From positions 1 to 64,000 of the forward strand of contig NZ_KK211169.1 in assembly GCF_000620705.1 (NCBI RefSeq): 64,000 nt of DNA, given 5' to 3'. Shown here in pieces: positions 15,109 through 24,053 of this stretch (positions are counted from its first letter, which is position 1; each line of letters starts with the position of its first letter). The translations under genes were made by a program, and so were the position numbers. Source of the stretch: Nocardioides sp. URHA0020. Its GTDB lineage: Bacteria > Actinomycetota > Actinomycetes > Propionibacteriales > Nocardioidaceae. The notes below the pieces were generated by a model. The model searched no databases. It saw only the letters and a list, made by a program, of their open reading frames with translations, and was not told where the DNA came from.

Positions 15109-15441
15109 TCAGGCCGCGAGCCAGAACCCTGCCGCGCAGGCGGCCAGCGCGGTCACGATCGTGCCGGCGGCGTACGCCGTCCCGCGGCGCGGCCCGAGCC
15201 CGTGCGTCTGCACGGCGAAGGCCGAGTACGTCGTGAAGCCGCCGCAGAAGCCGGTGCCCAGCAGGGCCATCGCGTGACCCGACAGGGCCAGCGCCGAGAG
15301 CAGACCGAGCAGCCCCGACCCGGTGACGTTCACGAGCATCGTGCCGAGGGGCAGCCGGCCGGGCTCGTCGTACCGGCTCGCGACCACGAACCGCAGCGGC
15401 GCCCCGACCGCGGCGCCGAGGGCGACCAGCAGCGCCGTCAC
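15109..15441 (-). CDS. crcB: Fluoride efflux channel CrcB/FluC, second subunit
   Basis: A 110-aa membrane protein with four hydrophobic segments. GTMLVNVTGSGLLGLL and GTGFCGGFTTYSAF are the Asn and Phe-box regions that line the fluoride pore. GTG at 15441 overlaps the stop of the adjacent crcB paralogue as GTGA. The two form the paired, probably heterodimeric channel common in actinobacteria, exporting fluoride from the cytosol. Confidence 0.9.
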   Translation of the reverse strand: MTALLVALGAAVGAPLRFVVASRYDEPGRLPLGTMLVNVTGSGLLGLLSALALSGHAMALLGTGFCGGFTTYSAFAVQTHGLGPRRGTAYAAGTIVTALAACAAGFWLAA

Positions 15442-15860
15442 TCGTTGCCGCCCTCGGGTGCGACGGCCGCCCGCTCGGACGGCCGCGACCAGTGGTCGGC
15501 GACGGCGACGCCCACCACGCAGCAGGCGAGGGTCGCGACGAGGTAGAGCCCGGCGGTCGAGGCGTGCCCGTGGTCGAGCAGGGCCCGGGTCTGCTCGGAG
15601 TACGCCGACAGGGTCGTGAACCCGCCCAGCACTCCCGGGCCGAGCGCCACGGCCAGGAGGCGCTGTCGGCGCACGACCACGAGGGCCGGCAGCAGCGCCA
15701 GCGCGAAGGACCCGACCACGTTGATCGCAAAGGTCGTCCACGGGAAGCCGTCGGGCTCCGCGGGCAGAGCCGCGGTCAGACCCCAGCGGGCCCAGGCGCC
15801 GACCGCGCCGCCCACCGCCACCGCGGCCAGGAGCCGCGGCGTCGAGGCGCCGACGGTCAC
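15438..15860 (-). CDS. crcB: Fluoride efflux channel CrcB/FluC, first subunit
   Basis: A 140-aa membrane protein with TTFAINVVGSFALALL and GPGVLGGFTTLSAYSEQT, the conserved pore elements of CrcB. Its GTG start overlaps the stop of the upstream ATP-binding gene and its stop overlaps the second crcB, so three genes are translationally coupled. A fluoride riboswitch is not apparent between them. Confidence 0.9.
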   Translation of the reverse strand: MTVGASTPRLLAAVAVGGAVGAWARWGLTAALPAEPDGFPWTTFAINVVGSFALALLPALVVVRRQRLLAVALGPGVLGGFTTLSAYSEQTRALLDHGHASTAGLYLVATLACCVVGVAVADHWSRPSERAAVAPEGGNE

Positions 15861-16786
15861 GTCACGCTGCTGGGGTCCTGGGATCGCGACACGGGCGCAT
15901 CTTTCCACGCCACGGCGGGCGCGCCCTGCTCCTGCCGGACGAACTCGCTGAGGAACCAGCGCTGGAAGCGCTGCTGGTCGGGCATCCGCGCGAGCGACAG
16001 CAGCCGCTTCTCCCGGCAGAAGGCGTCGGCGAGGTCGAGCAGCTCGATGAACCGACCGATGGTCGCGGCCGTCTCGCGCGGCATCGCGACGTGCAGGTCG
16101 GCGGTGGCTGCCCCCGAGGCCAGCGCCTGCTCGATCTGCTCGGCGCCGATGCCGTCACGCAGGTCGTTCTCGAGCGCGCCGAAGAGCGCGGAGAGGTCCT
16201 TGGCCAGCGGGTAGTCGGACTCGTGGGCGAGCGACAGCAGTCGGACCTCGCGGCGCAGCTCGCGGTAGTGACGCTGGAACTCGACGTACATGCGCAGGGG
16301 TACGCCGACGATGTCGATGCGCATCTCGTCGGGCGCCGGCTCGCGTGCGGGGGCGACGCGCTCGCCGGTCACGACGCCCTCGACCGGGTCGCCGCCGGGC
16401 TCGGACGACGGCGCGAACCAGATCGTCTTGCCGTGCTCCTCGACGTCGACGCCCCAGGCGGTCGAGCAGCGTGCCACGATCCCCAGGCCCCGCCCGAAGG
16501 TGAGGAGCAGGTCGTCCTCGGCGTCGTCAATGGGCATCGGCGGGACCTCCGCGGACCCGTCGTGGACCTCGACCCGGGGATGCTCGACGGTGCCGCGCAC
16601 TCGCACGGTCAGCGGGGGCACGGCGTGCAGCAGCGCGTTGGTGACCAGCTCGGAGACACCCAGCTCCGCGCACTCGGCCAGGTCGTCTCGCCCCATGTCG
16701 TGGCATGCGTCGACCACCCAGCGGCGCGCGTCTTGCACGCCGCGGGGACCCGAGCCCAGCGACAGGGCGGGCCGGTTCAGCGGCAC
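15857..16786 (-). CDS. ATP-binding anti-sigma-factor-like protein (HATPase_c_2)
   Basis: A 309-aa protein. Residues 10-120 are an RsbW-like GHKL ATPase: LGVSELVTNALLHA is the N-box and LTFGRGLGIV the G-box. The C-terminal 170 residues are helical, with LRMYVEFQRHYRELRREVRL and AFCREKRLLSLARM, and are of unknown function. GTG at 16786 has GGAG eight bases upstream. Partner-switching control of a sigma factor is the usual role, but no sigma or antagonist gene is near. Confidence 0.75.
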   Translation of the reverse strand: MPLNRPALSLGSGPRGVQDARRWVVDACHDMGRDDLAECAELGVSELVTNALLHAVPPLTVRVRGTVEHPRVEVHDGSAEVPPMPIDDAEDDLLLTFGRGLGIVARCSTAWGVDVEEHGKTIWFAPSSEPGGDPVEGVVTGERVAPAREPAPDEMRIDIVGVPLRMYVEFQRHYRELRREVRLLSLAHESDYPLAKDLSALFGALENDLRDGIGAEQIEQALASGAATADLHVAMPRETAATIGRFIELLDLADAFCREKRLLSLARMPDQQRFQRWFLSEFVRQEQGAPAVAWKDAPVSRSQDPSSVT

Positions 16787-17056
16787 GGTGTTTCTCCACG
16801 GAGAGGCTGAGCAGGATGGAGGCAGTCCCCGGCGTGTACCCCTGCATTTTCCGTCGAAACCTTGCGAACCGTGGACGGTTTCGCCGGTCCAGACCGGGCG
16901 ATATGTGCGGAACTCGTCGTGCTGACCCGATATCACGGTGAGTGTGAGCAACATGACCGCCCCGATTGCGGAAACCGGGGTGCGGAGCGGAACAATGGGT
17001 GCCGCTGAGGATGTTCTCTTGGCACGATCCAAACGAACGAAAGCGAAGGGCCCGTC

Positions 17057-18550
17057 ATGGCGACGACGCAGCAGCACGAGCAGGCAGCCGAGCGACACCG
17101 GGTGGTGATCGTCGGGACCGGGTTCGGTGGACTCTTCGGCACCAAGCAGCTGCGCCGCTCCGACGTGGACGTCACGATCATCGGCAAGACGACGCACCAC
17201 CTCTTCCAGCCGCTGCTCTACCAGGTGGCGACCGGCATCCTCTCCCAGGGCGAGATCGCACCTCCGACCCGCGAGATCCTGCACGGGCAGGACAACGCCC
17301 AGGTCCTCCTCGGCGAGGTCACCGGCATCGACCTGGACGCGCACACCGTCACCTCCCAGGTGCTCGGCCGCTCGACGGTCACGCCGTACGACTCGCTGAT
17401 CGTCGCCGCCGGTGCCGGCCAGTCCTACTTCGGCAACGACCACTTCGCCGAGTACGCCCCCGGCATGAAGAGCATCGACGACGCCCTCGAGCTGCGCGGT
17501 CGGATCTTCGGCGCCTTCGAGATGGCCGAGCTGGGCGCCACCCGGGGTGAGCCCGTCGACCACCTGCTGACCTTCGTCGTGGTCGGCGCCGGCCCGACCG
17601 GTGTGGAGATGGCCGGCCAGATCGCCGAGCTGGCCCACCGCACGCTGCACAAGGACTTCCGCGCCATCAACACCCGGCAGGCACGGGTGATCCTCGTCGA
17701 CGCCGCGCCGCAGGTGCTGCCGCCCTTCGGCGCCAAGCTGGGCGCCAAGGCCAAGTCCGAGCTCGAGAAGCTCGGCGTCGAGGTCATCCTCGGCGCGATG
17801 GTGACCGACGTCGACGAGCGCGGCATCGAGATGAAGTTCAAGGACGGTCGCGTCGAGCGCATCGAGAGCGTCGCCAAGATCTGGGCGGCCGGCGTCCAGG
17901 CCAACCCGCTCGGCCGCACGCTCTCCGAGCAGACCGGTGCCCCGCTCGACCGCGCCGGCCGGATCGCGGTCAACCCCGACCTGACGCTGCCGGGTCACCC
18001 CGAGGTCTTCGTCGTCGGCGACATGATCGCGCTCGACAACCTCCCGGGTGTCGCCCAGGTCGCGATCCAGGGGGCGAAGTACGCCGCCAAGGAGATCGAC
18101 AACCGTCTGAAGTCGAAGCCCTCCGCGGGCCCGTTCCACTACTTCGACAAGGGCTCGATGGCCATCATCAGCCGCTTCCGGGCGGTCGCGCTGATCGGCA
18201 AGTTCCGGATCACCGGCGTGCTCGCCTGGCTGATGTGGCTGGCGCTGCACCTCATCTACATCACCGGCTTCAAGAGCCGCGTCACCGCGCTGCTGCACTG
18301 GGCGGTCTCGTTCATCGGGCGCGGTCGCTCCGAGCGCACCACGACCGAGCAGCAGATCTTCGCGCGCAGCGCCTTGAGCCGCCTCAAGCGCGGCGCCACC
18401 GACCTGGTCTCCGACCCCGGGGCGTACGACGCCGCGCGGGCCATGCTCGAGACAACCCGACGGGCGGAGCTGGAGGAGCGCGCGCTCGAGGAGTCGCGGC
18501 TCACCGACGCCGGCGAGCGCGGCGTACCGGTCGAGCAGACGGTCGGCTGA
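17057..18550 (+). CDS. ndh: Type II NADH dehydrogenase (NDH-2)
   Basis: A 497-aa FAD protein that passes electrons from NADH to quinone at the membrane without proton pumping. The FAD Rossmann motif VVIVGTGFGG is at 16-25, the NADH-binding VVVGAGPTGVEMAG at 174-187, and the second FAD motif VFVVGDM near residue 313. A hydrophobic C-terminal segment (VLAWLMWLALHLIYI) anchors it to the membrane. ATG 17057 follows GAAGGG. The 270 bp upstream holds the promoters of this gene and the divergent ATPase gene, with no other feature seen. Confidence 0.9.
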   Translation: MATTQQHEQAAERHRVVIVGTGFGGLFGTKQLRRSDVDVTIIGKTTHHLFQPLLYQVATGILSQGEIAPPTREILHGQDNAQVLLGEVTGIDLDAHTVTSQVLGRSTVTPYDSLIVAAGAGQSYFGNDHFAEYAPGMKSIDDALELRGRIFGAFEMAELGATRGEPVDHLLTFVVVGAGPTGVEMAGQIAELAHRTLHKDFRAINTRQARVILVDAAPQVLPPFGAKLGAKAKSELEKLGVEVILGAMVTDVDERGIEMKFKDGRVERIESVAKIWAAGVQANPLGRTLSEQTGAPLDRAGRIAVNPDLTLPGHPEVFVVGDMIALDNLPGVAQVAIQGAKYAAKEIDNRLKSKPSAGPFHYFDKGSMAIISRFRAVALIGKFRITGVLAWLMWLALHLIYITGFKSRVTALLHWAVSFIGRGRSERTTTEQQIFARSALSRLKRGATDLVSDPGAYDAARAMLETTRRAELEERALEESRLTDAGERGVPVEQTVG

Positions 18551-18551
18551 C

Positions 18552-19196
18552 CTACTCGAAGGACGGCGGCGGCTGCGCTGCCGCCTTCTCCCGCGCCCAG
18601 CGCGGGAGGATGAAGAGGCCCTCGGCCTCGACCGTCACTCCGTCGGCATCGGACAGGTGGCCGCGCGCCCAGGTCTTGATGCCCTCGGTGCGCTCGATCC
18701 ACGCCTCGGCCCGCAGGTCCCCCAGCGCGGTGGCGCGCCGGTAGGTCAGCGTCAGGCTGGCCGTCATGCCCGGCTTGCCGCCAGCGCCGGTCGCCTCGCC
18801 GAGCATCTGGTCGAGGACCAGCGCCGAGACGCCGCCGTGCACGAGGCCGGGAGGACCCTCGTACGCCGCACCGAGGTGAAAGCTCGACCAGGCGCGACCG
18901 GTGCTCTCGCGCTCGATGTGCAGCGGCGGGGCGATCGCGTTGCGAAGACCCACGACCGTGTTGCCCCAGTGCCGGCCGCGGTTGTTCACGGCGTACGGGC
19001 CGTCGAGCTGGCGCGTCCGGAGCCGGGCCACGATGCTCGCGAGCTCGGTCTGGATCCCCGCGACCTCGGCGTCGTCGATCTCGGTGCGGATCGTGGCGTC
19101 GACGAGCTCCCGCACGACGTCGGTGAAGGGTCCGTAGAGCGACGCCTCGCGCGCCACCTGCTCCGCGGTGCTGGGTTCGCGCTGGTCTCCGGCCAC
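18552..19196 (-). CDS. PaaI-family thioesterase (hotdog fold)
   Basis: A 214-aa protein with a hotdog domain in its second half. GPPGLVHGGVSALVLDQMLG is the conserved PaaI helix and catalytic segment and TLTYRRATALGDL the following strand. It probably hydrolyses acyl-CoA. The N-terminal 80 residues are an additional helical part. The gene converges on ndh with a one-base gap between stops. The GTG at 19196 is the first start. Confidence 0.8.
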   Translation of the reverse strand: MAGDQREPSTAEQVAREASLYGPFTDVVRELVDATIRTEIDDAEVAGIQTELASIVARLRTRQLDGPYAVNNRGRHWGNTVVGLRNAIAPPLHIERESTGRAWSSFHLGAAYEGPPGLVHGGVSALVLDQMLGEATGAGGKPGMTASLTLTYRRATALGDLRAEAWIERTEGIKTWARGHLSDADGVTVEAEGLFILPRWAREKAAAQPPPSFE

Positions 19197-19246
19197 CGGC
19201 CGATCCTAGAACACGTTGCAGTTCTGGGATCTGATGGGATGGGGCC

Positions 19247-19786
19247 ATGACGACGCTCGTGACCCCGGACCTCGACCTGCGTGCCTCCTGGGCTGAGGCG
19301 GTCGAGGAGTTCGGTGAGCGGGACTTCATGCACGGCTCGGGTCTGTGGGACTTCGATGTCGTCGACGTCTCTCCGGAGGGTGCGCCCGCGCTGATCGCCG
19401 CGCTGCTCGCCCAGGCCGACCCCGCCACCCCTCTCCCCGAGGGGCGGGTGCACTGCACCTACTTCTGGATCACCGACGGTGACGAGTTCGTGGGCTACCT
19501 CGCCCTGCGGCACTCGCTCACGCCCTGGCTGCTCGAGGAGGGCGGCCACATCGGCTACTCGGTGCGTCCGTCACGTCGCCGCGAGGGGCACGCGACCCGA
19601 GCCCTCGCCCTCGGCGTACGCCGCGCCGCCGACCTCGGCCTCGACCGCGTGCTCGTCACCTGCGACGACGACAACGACGGCTCGCGCCTCACGATCGAGC
19701 GCTGCGGCGGGGTGTTCGAGGACGCCCGCAACGGCAAGCTGCGGTACTGGATCGACACGGGCGCGCCAGCTGCCGGAGATGAATGA
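19247..19786 (+). CDS. GNAT-family N-acetyltransferase
   Basis: A 179-aa acetyltransferase. EFVGYLALRHSLTPWL, then GYSVRPSRRREGHATRALAL is the acetyl-CoA pyrophosphate loop, and LVTCDDDNDGSRLTIERCGG follows; the order and wording resemble RimJ/RimL-like and aminoglycoside-acetyltransferase-like GNATs. The acceptor is unknown. It is divergent from the thioesterase with 50 bp between starts. Confidence 0.85.
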   Translation: MTTLVTPDLDLRASWAEAVEEFGERDFMHGSGLWDFDVVDVSPEGAPALIAALLAQADPATPLPEGRVHCTYFWITDGDEFVGYLALRHSLTPWLLEEGGHIGYSVRPSRRREGHATRALALGVRRAADLGLDRVLVTCDDDNDGSRLTIERCGGVFEDARNGKLRYWIDTGAPAAGDE

Positions 19787-19817
19787 ACCGCCGGGGTCTC
19801 GGGCCGCCGGCGGTTCA
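19784..19817 (+). terminator. Terminator hairpin after the acetyltransferase
   Basis: TGAACCGCCGG and CCGGCGGTTCA pair perfectly (11 bp) around a 12-base loop. The stem begins at the stop codon of the gene. Confidence 0.6.
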
Positions 19818-19918
19818 GTCTGACGCGAGACTAGGGACTCGCCGACCCGGTGGATAGGTCGTGGTGCAGACCCTGGGGTGCATATGGCCCACTTGGGCGG
19901 CCACCTGACCACTTTGGG

Positions 19919-19991
19919 TAGGCCCCGTGGGACTCGAACCCACAACCCGCGGATTAAAAGTCCGATGCTCTGCCAATTGAGCTAGGGGCCC
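19919..19991 (-). tRNA. tRNA-Lys (UUU)
   Basis: On the minus strand: acceptor GGGCCCC/GGGGCCT, D-arm GCTC...GAGC, loop CTTTTAA with anticodon TTT, T-arm GTGGGTTCGAGTCCCAC. It is 73 nt, discriminator A, no encoded CCA. Confidence 0.95.
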
Positions 19992-20442
19992 GGGACATGG
20001 TTACTTTCATTCTGACAACCCTCCGGAGTTCTCCACAGGCTCGTGAACCATGCCGGGGACATCCTGCCGCATGCGTCTCCGGGGACCGGGGGCTGGCTCG
20101 CCGCGAGCGGACATGCCTGGTGACAACCCTCGGTACAACGTCGTTGTCATTCACCCGTGCTGCGGCGTGCTGCCAGGGTGCCGGCGGGACGGTGAGCCGC
20201 AGTCGGACCGGGCGGCTTCACCGGGTCGAGCGCACGCTTGAAGCAGGTGCCCCGCACCGCGCCGCGACCGAACTGCCTCGTGGCCCGTGCTGGACCAGGC
20301 CCGTGAGGCGTCGTGTGACACGCCAACGACGGATCGCGGCAAGCGTGGTCCAGGCCCAATCCGATGGGAAGGGTCCGCTTCGAGCGACCGCTCGCCGCGT
20401 TGGCTCCTGAACGGGTCGCACCGGCTGCGCACGTTCGGTAGC
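19992..20442. other. Gap with repeated TGACAACCCTC and a palindromic operator-like site
   Basis: No gene is supported. TGACAACCCTC occurs at 20013 and 20121. ACAACGTCGTTGT at 20135-20147 is a perfect 13-base palindrome followed by CA, similar to LacI-family operators. The only candidate targets are the tRNA-Lys promoter on the left and nitronate monooxygenase on the right, so a former regulated gene may have been lost here. Confidence 0.35.
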
Positions 20443-21462
20443 GTGAACGACGTGTTCGACCTGCGCGACCTGGCGTTGCCGGTCATCAGCTCGCCGATGG
20501 CAGGAGGGCCCTCAACGCCTGCGCTGGCCGCCGCGGTCTCCGAGGCTGGCGGCCTCGGCTTCCTGGCCGCGGGATCCACAGCTCCTGAGGCAGTCGCCGC
20601 CGACATCAACGCAGCTCGGGTCGATACCACCGGTCCACTGGGCGTGAACCTCTTCGTCGTCGACGCTTACGAGCCGAATCCTGTGCTCCTCGACTCCTAC
20701 CGGCGGTCACTGCAACCAGAAGCCACCCGTCTGCAGGTAGCGCTCGGAGAGCCGCAGTGGGAGGACGACCACTGGCAGGCCAAGCTGGACCTCGTGCTCG
20801 ACCTGCGCCCCGACATGGTGTCGTTCACCTTCGGATGCCCGGCCGACGACGTGTTCGACGCCCTGGCCCACCGCGGCATCCTGTCCTGTGTCACGGTGAG
20901 CTCCCTCGACGAAGCCACGGCAGCCGTCGCCCGAGGGGCGGGCTCGCTGTGTATCCAGGGGCACGAAGCAGGCGGCCACCGGGCTACCTGGGACGCGGAC
21001 GCCAGTCCGAGCACCTCGCCGCTGATGACGCTGGTGTCCGCCATCGCGTCGAGCGTCGACGTACCGGTCGTCGCTGCGGGTGGCATCGTCGACACGTCGA
21101 CGAGTCGGGCGCTGATGGACCGAGGTGCCGTCGCCGTCCAAGCCGGCACCGCGTACCTGCTGACCGATGAGGCGGGAACCAACGCAACGCACCGAGCAGC
21201 GCTGGTAGACCCGAACTTCACCCGCACGACCCTCACCCGTGCCTTCACAGGCCGGTGGGCTCGTGGCCTGGAGAACCGCTTCATCGCCGAGCACGCCGAT
21301 GCACCGGCCGGGTACCCGCACCTCCACCACGTGACCTTCCCGCTCCGCCAGGCCGCAATCGCGGCCGGGGACATGGAGGTCGCGCACCTGTGGGCGGGGA
21401 CGGGTCACAGCCACGTACGGTCGGGCGCTGCTGCGGACGTCACCCGCGCCCTCGCCCCCTGA
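20443..21462 (+). CDS. Nitronate monooxygenase (2-nitropropane dioxygenase family)
   Basis: A 339-aa FMN TIM-barrel enzyme that oxidises alkyl nitronates. VISSPMAGGPSTPALAAAVS and GGLGFLAAG are the N-terminal FMN-site strands, VSFTFGCPADDV the middle strand, and GHEAGGHRATW carries the catalytic His. PVVAAGGIVDTSTSRALMDR and AVQAGTAYLLTDEAG bind the phosphate. The frame is open from 20287, but homologues begin at the FDLRDLALP segment, so GTG 20443 (or 20452) is chosen. It stands alone. Confidence 0.85.
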   Translation: MNDVFDLRDLALPVISSPMAGGPSTPALAAAVSEAGGLGFLAAGSTAPEAVAADINAARVDTTGPLGVNLFVVDAYEPNPVLLDSYRRSLQPEATRLQVALGEPQWEDDHWQAKLDLVLDLRPDMVSFTFGCPADDVFDALAHRGILSCVTVSSLDEATAAVARGAGSLCIQGHEAGGHRATWDADASPSTSPLMTLVSAIASSVDVPVVAAGGIVDTSTSRALMDRGAVAVQAGTAYLLTDEAGTNATHRAALVDPNFTRTTLTRAFTGRWARGLENRFIAEHADAPAGYPHLHHVTFPLRQAAIAAGDMEVAHLWAGTGHSHVRSGAAADVTRALAP

Positions 21463-21688
21463 CCTCGAGGCCCGGAGGATCCAGACGCGGTCGGCAGCAC
21501 CGCGACGGCGGCGATCACGACGGTGAGCGGTGGGCAATCCACCGTTCGTGTGGGTCGGAACGGTGGGAAGCCCACCGGCGGTCGTCGGTCGGCGTCGTCC
21601 CCGCGGGCCGGCGGTGGCCCCGAACAGCTCGATCGCTGATCTCGCCGCGATGCCGCCACATCGCCGAACGCGCGACGAGGATCCTCGC

Positions 21689-23263
21689 TCAGGTCAGCTC
21701 GGGCAGCTGCTGGGCGCCGCGGAGGAGGACGCGGAACGGGTCGCCCAGGGACTCCACCCGGTCCAGCACGGTGCGGATGGTCCACCGGTCCGGGCGCAGG
21801 TCCGGGTCGTCGAGCTCGTCCCAGCCGATCGGCACCGACACCGGCGCACCGGCTCCGGCGCGGGGCGAGTACGGCGCGACGAGGGTCTTGTTGATGGCGT
21901 TCTGGGTGTAGTCCAGGCGCGCGAGCCCGCCACGGGCCTTGACCTCCCACTTCCAGCTCACCAGGTCGGGCAGCACCTTCCCGACCGTTCGGGAGACCTG
22001 CTCGACCCAGGCGCGGGTGTCATCGAAGGTGTACCCGGCCACGATCGGGATCCAGATCTGGATGCCGCGTCGGCCGGTCACCTTCGCCCGGCCGGTCACG
22101 CCCAGGTGGTCGAGGGCGGTGCGGTGCAGCCGGGCCAGGACGAGGAGGTCGTCCCAGCTGGTCTCGGTGCCGGGGTCGAGGTCGATGAGCGCGTACGTCG
22201 GCTCGTGCGGCGCCTCGGTGCGCGAGGTCCAGGGGTGCCACTCGAGCGCTCCGAAGTTCGCCATCCACACCAGGGCCGCCGGCTCGTCGGGCACGATGTA
22301 GGTCGTGGTCTCGCCCCGGTCGGCATCCGGGTTGTCCCAGCCCGTCAACCAGTCCGGGGCATGACCGGGGCGCTGCTTGTGCCAGAAGCCCTTCTCGTCG
22401 GCTCCGTTCGGGTAGCGGTGCAGGTTCACCGGCCGGCCCTGCAGGTAGGGCAGCGCCGCCGGGGCGATCCGCGCGGCGTACGCGAGCAGCTCACGCTTGG
22501 TCACCCCTGCCTCGTCGGTGCGCGCAGGGAAGAGGACCTTGTCGAGGTTCGTCACCTTCAGCGAGCGTCCGAACACCTCCCAGGTCCCGGCCGTCCCCAT
22601 CGCGGCGAGCTCGTCGAGCGCGTCGTCCGGGAGCGGGCTGGGCATCAGCGAGACGCCCGCCCGGTCGGCCGGGAGGTCGGTGCGCCACTCCCAGTCCGGG
22701 TCGGCGAGCACGTCGTCGTTCGTGCGCCCCGTCAGGACCGACACCGGATGCTGCTCCGGGTCCCACCCGATCGCCGCGTGCTCGTCGTGCTTGTGCAGCA
22801 GCATCCACTCCTTCCCGTCCGCCGAGCTGCCGCGGCGGACGAGCACCAGGCGACCGCGCAGCTTCTGGCCGTGGACCTCCACGTGCAGCTCACCGTCCGC
22901 GACAGCGGCCGCGGGATCCTCGGTGTGGACGGGCTCCCAGGTCCCGGTGTCCCACACGATGACGTCGCCACCGCCGTACTCACCGGACGGGATGACGCCC
23001 TCGAAGAGCAGGTAGTCCACGGGGTGGTCCTCCACGTGCATCGCGAGACGCCGGGCCTCCGGGTCCAACGTGGGGCCCTTCGGCACCGCCCAGGAGACGA
23101 GGACGCCGCCGATCTCGAACCGCAGGTCGTAGTGCAGCCGGCTCGCCCGATGACGTTGGACGACGAACCTCGGCTGCCCGTCGGTGCCCGCGAGCGCGCC
23201 GGCGGGCTCGGGGGTGCGCGTGAAGTCACGCTTGCGGCGGTAGGTGGAGAGGTCGCCCGGCAT
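21689..23263 (-). CDS. ligD: LigD-type phosphoesterase-polymerase protein (NHEJ)
   Basis: A 524-aa DNA-repair protein. The N-terminal 3'-phosphoesterase domain has FVVQRHRASRLHYDLRFE with its catalytic His residues, DYLLFEGVIPSGEYGGG and LLHKHD. After a linker, the archaeo-eukaryotic primase-type polymerase domain has EVFGRSLKVTNLDKVLFP, YLQGRPVNLHRYP and the catalytic Asp pair in YALIDLDPG. There is no ATP-dependent ligase domain, so ligase must be supplied separately. ATG 23263 leads directly into STYRRKRDFTRTPEP. No ku gene is seen in the window. Confidence 0.85.
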   Translation of the reverse strand: MPGDLSTYRRKRDFTRTPEPAGALAGTDGQPRFVVQRHRASRLHYDLRFEIGGVLVSWAVPKGPTLDPEARRLAMHVEDHPVDYLLFEGVIPSGEYGGGDVIVWDTGTWEPVHTEDPAAAVADGELHVEVHGQKLRGRLVLVRRGSSADGKEWMLLHKHDEHAAIGWDPEQHPVSVLTGRTNDDVLADPDWEWRTDLPADRAGVSLMPSPLPDDALDELAAMGTAGTWEVFGRSLKVTNLDKVLFPARTDEAGVTKRELLAYAARIAPAALPYLQGRPVNLHRYPNGADEKGFWHKQRPGHAPDWLTGWDNPDADRGETTTYIVPDEPAALVWMANFGALEWHPWTSRTEAPHEPTYALIDLDPGTETSWDDLLVLARLHRTALDHLGVTGRAKVTGRRGIQIWIPIVAGYTFDDTRAWVEQVSRTVGKVLPDLVSWKWEVKARGGLARLDYTQNAINKTLVAPYSPRAGAGAPVSVPIGWDELDDPDLRPDRWTIRTVLDRVESLGDPFRVLLRGAQQLPELT

Positions 23264-23468
23264 ACCGGACACGTTCCCGCTCGCCCCCCGGCTCATCCGT
23301 CCGAGCGGTCCGTCCGTCCTCGGCCACCGGCGCTGCCGGTCGCGACCGCCAGACGAGTGCGCTCAACGGGTGCACAGGAGGCGCACAGCGACCACAGGCG
23401 TCCCCGACAACTCCGGAAGGCCTACTGGGGGAGTCGATCCACCCGCCGTCCCCCTGGAGCTCACTGCA

Positions 23469-24053
23469 ATGCCCACCTACGCCCTGTACGCCGCCGACCT
23501 GGTCGCGATCAGCGTCCTCGTCTTCGGCCTCTTCCTCCCGCGCAACCACCGACCGGAGCTGATCGTCGCGCTGCTGACGGTGAACGTCGGCGTCCTGGCG
23601 GTCGCGTCAGCGCTGACGACCTCGACGATCGGCGCCGGCCTCGGCCTCGGCCTGTTCGGGATCCTGTCCATCATCCGGCTCCGATCCGAAGAGCTCGCGC
23701 ACAGCGAGATCGCCTACTACTTCGCGGCTCTCACGCTCGGGCTGCTCGGCGGGCTCGACCAGTCGCCCACCTGGGTGGACCTGGCGCTGATGGCCGCCGT
23801 CCTGGGCGCGGTCGCAGTCGGCGACAGCCCGCGACTCGGGCGCAGGCCGCAGTCGCAGCAGCTGCTGCTGGACCGCGCGTACGTCGATCGCGGCGCCCTG
23901 ACGGCACATCTGGAGAGGATCCTCGGCGGCACCGTCCTCTCGGTCCGCGTTGTGAGGACCGACATCGTCAACGACACGACGCTCGTCGACGTGCGCTACC
24001 TGGCGTCGCAGGGTGTGGTGCCGCCGGCGCCCGTCCCGGCCGGTGCCCGATGA
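23469..24053 (+). CDS. DUF4956-family membrane protein
   Basis: A 194-aa protein with about four membrane segments in its first 120 residues (LVAISVLVFGLFLP; GAGLGLGLFGILSIIRLRSE; IAYYFAALTLGLLGGL; LALMAAVLGAVAVGD) and a soluble C-terminal domain. The GLFGILSIIRLRSEE segment is the DUF4956 signature. The stop overlaps the next ATG (ATGA), starting a three-gene operon with VTC-domain and carbohydrate-binding proteins, a partnership seen in many bacteria. Confidence 0.8.
   Translation: MPTYALYAADLVAISVLVFGLFLPRNHRPELIVALLTVNVGVLAVASALTTSTIGAGLGLGLFGILSIIRLRSEELAHSEIAYYFAALTLGLLGGLDQSPTWVDLALMAAVLGAVAVGDSPRLGRRPQSQQLLLDRAYVDRGALTAHLERILGGTVLSVRVVRTDIVNDTTLVDVRYLASQGVVPPAPVPAGAR

Noticed and set aside
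15438..15900. Fluoride riboswitch before crcB
   Set aside because: The gene is coupled by GTGA to the upstream gene, leaving no room for a leader, and no matching fold was seen.
16787..18298. Long minus-strand open frame continuing upstream of the anti-sigma-like gene, opposite ndh
   Set aside because: It is antisense to a clear NDH-2 gene, rich in low-complexity shadow sequence, and the GTG at 16786 has a ribosome site and the right domain start.
21530..24049. Plus-strand frame running from before the LigD gene into the VTC gene
   Set aside because: Up to 23,263 it is antisense to LigD, and the true VTC gene starts at 24050 with an ATGA overlap.
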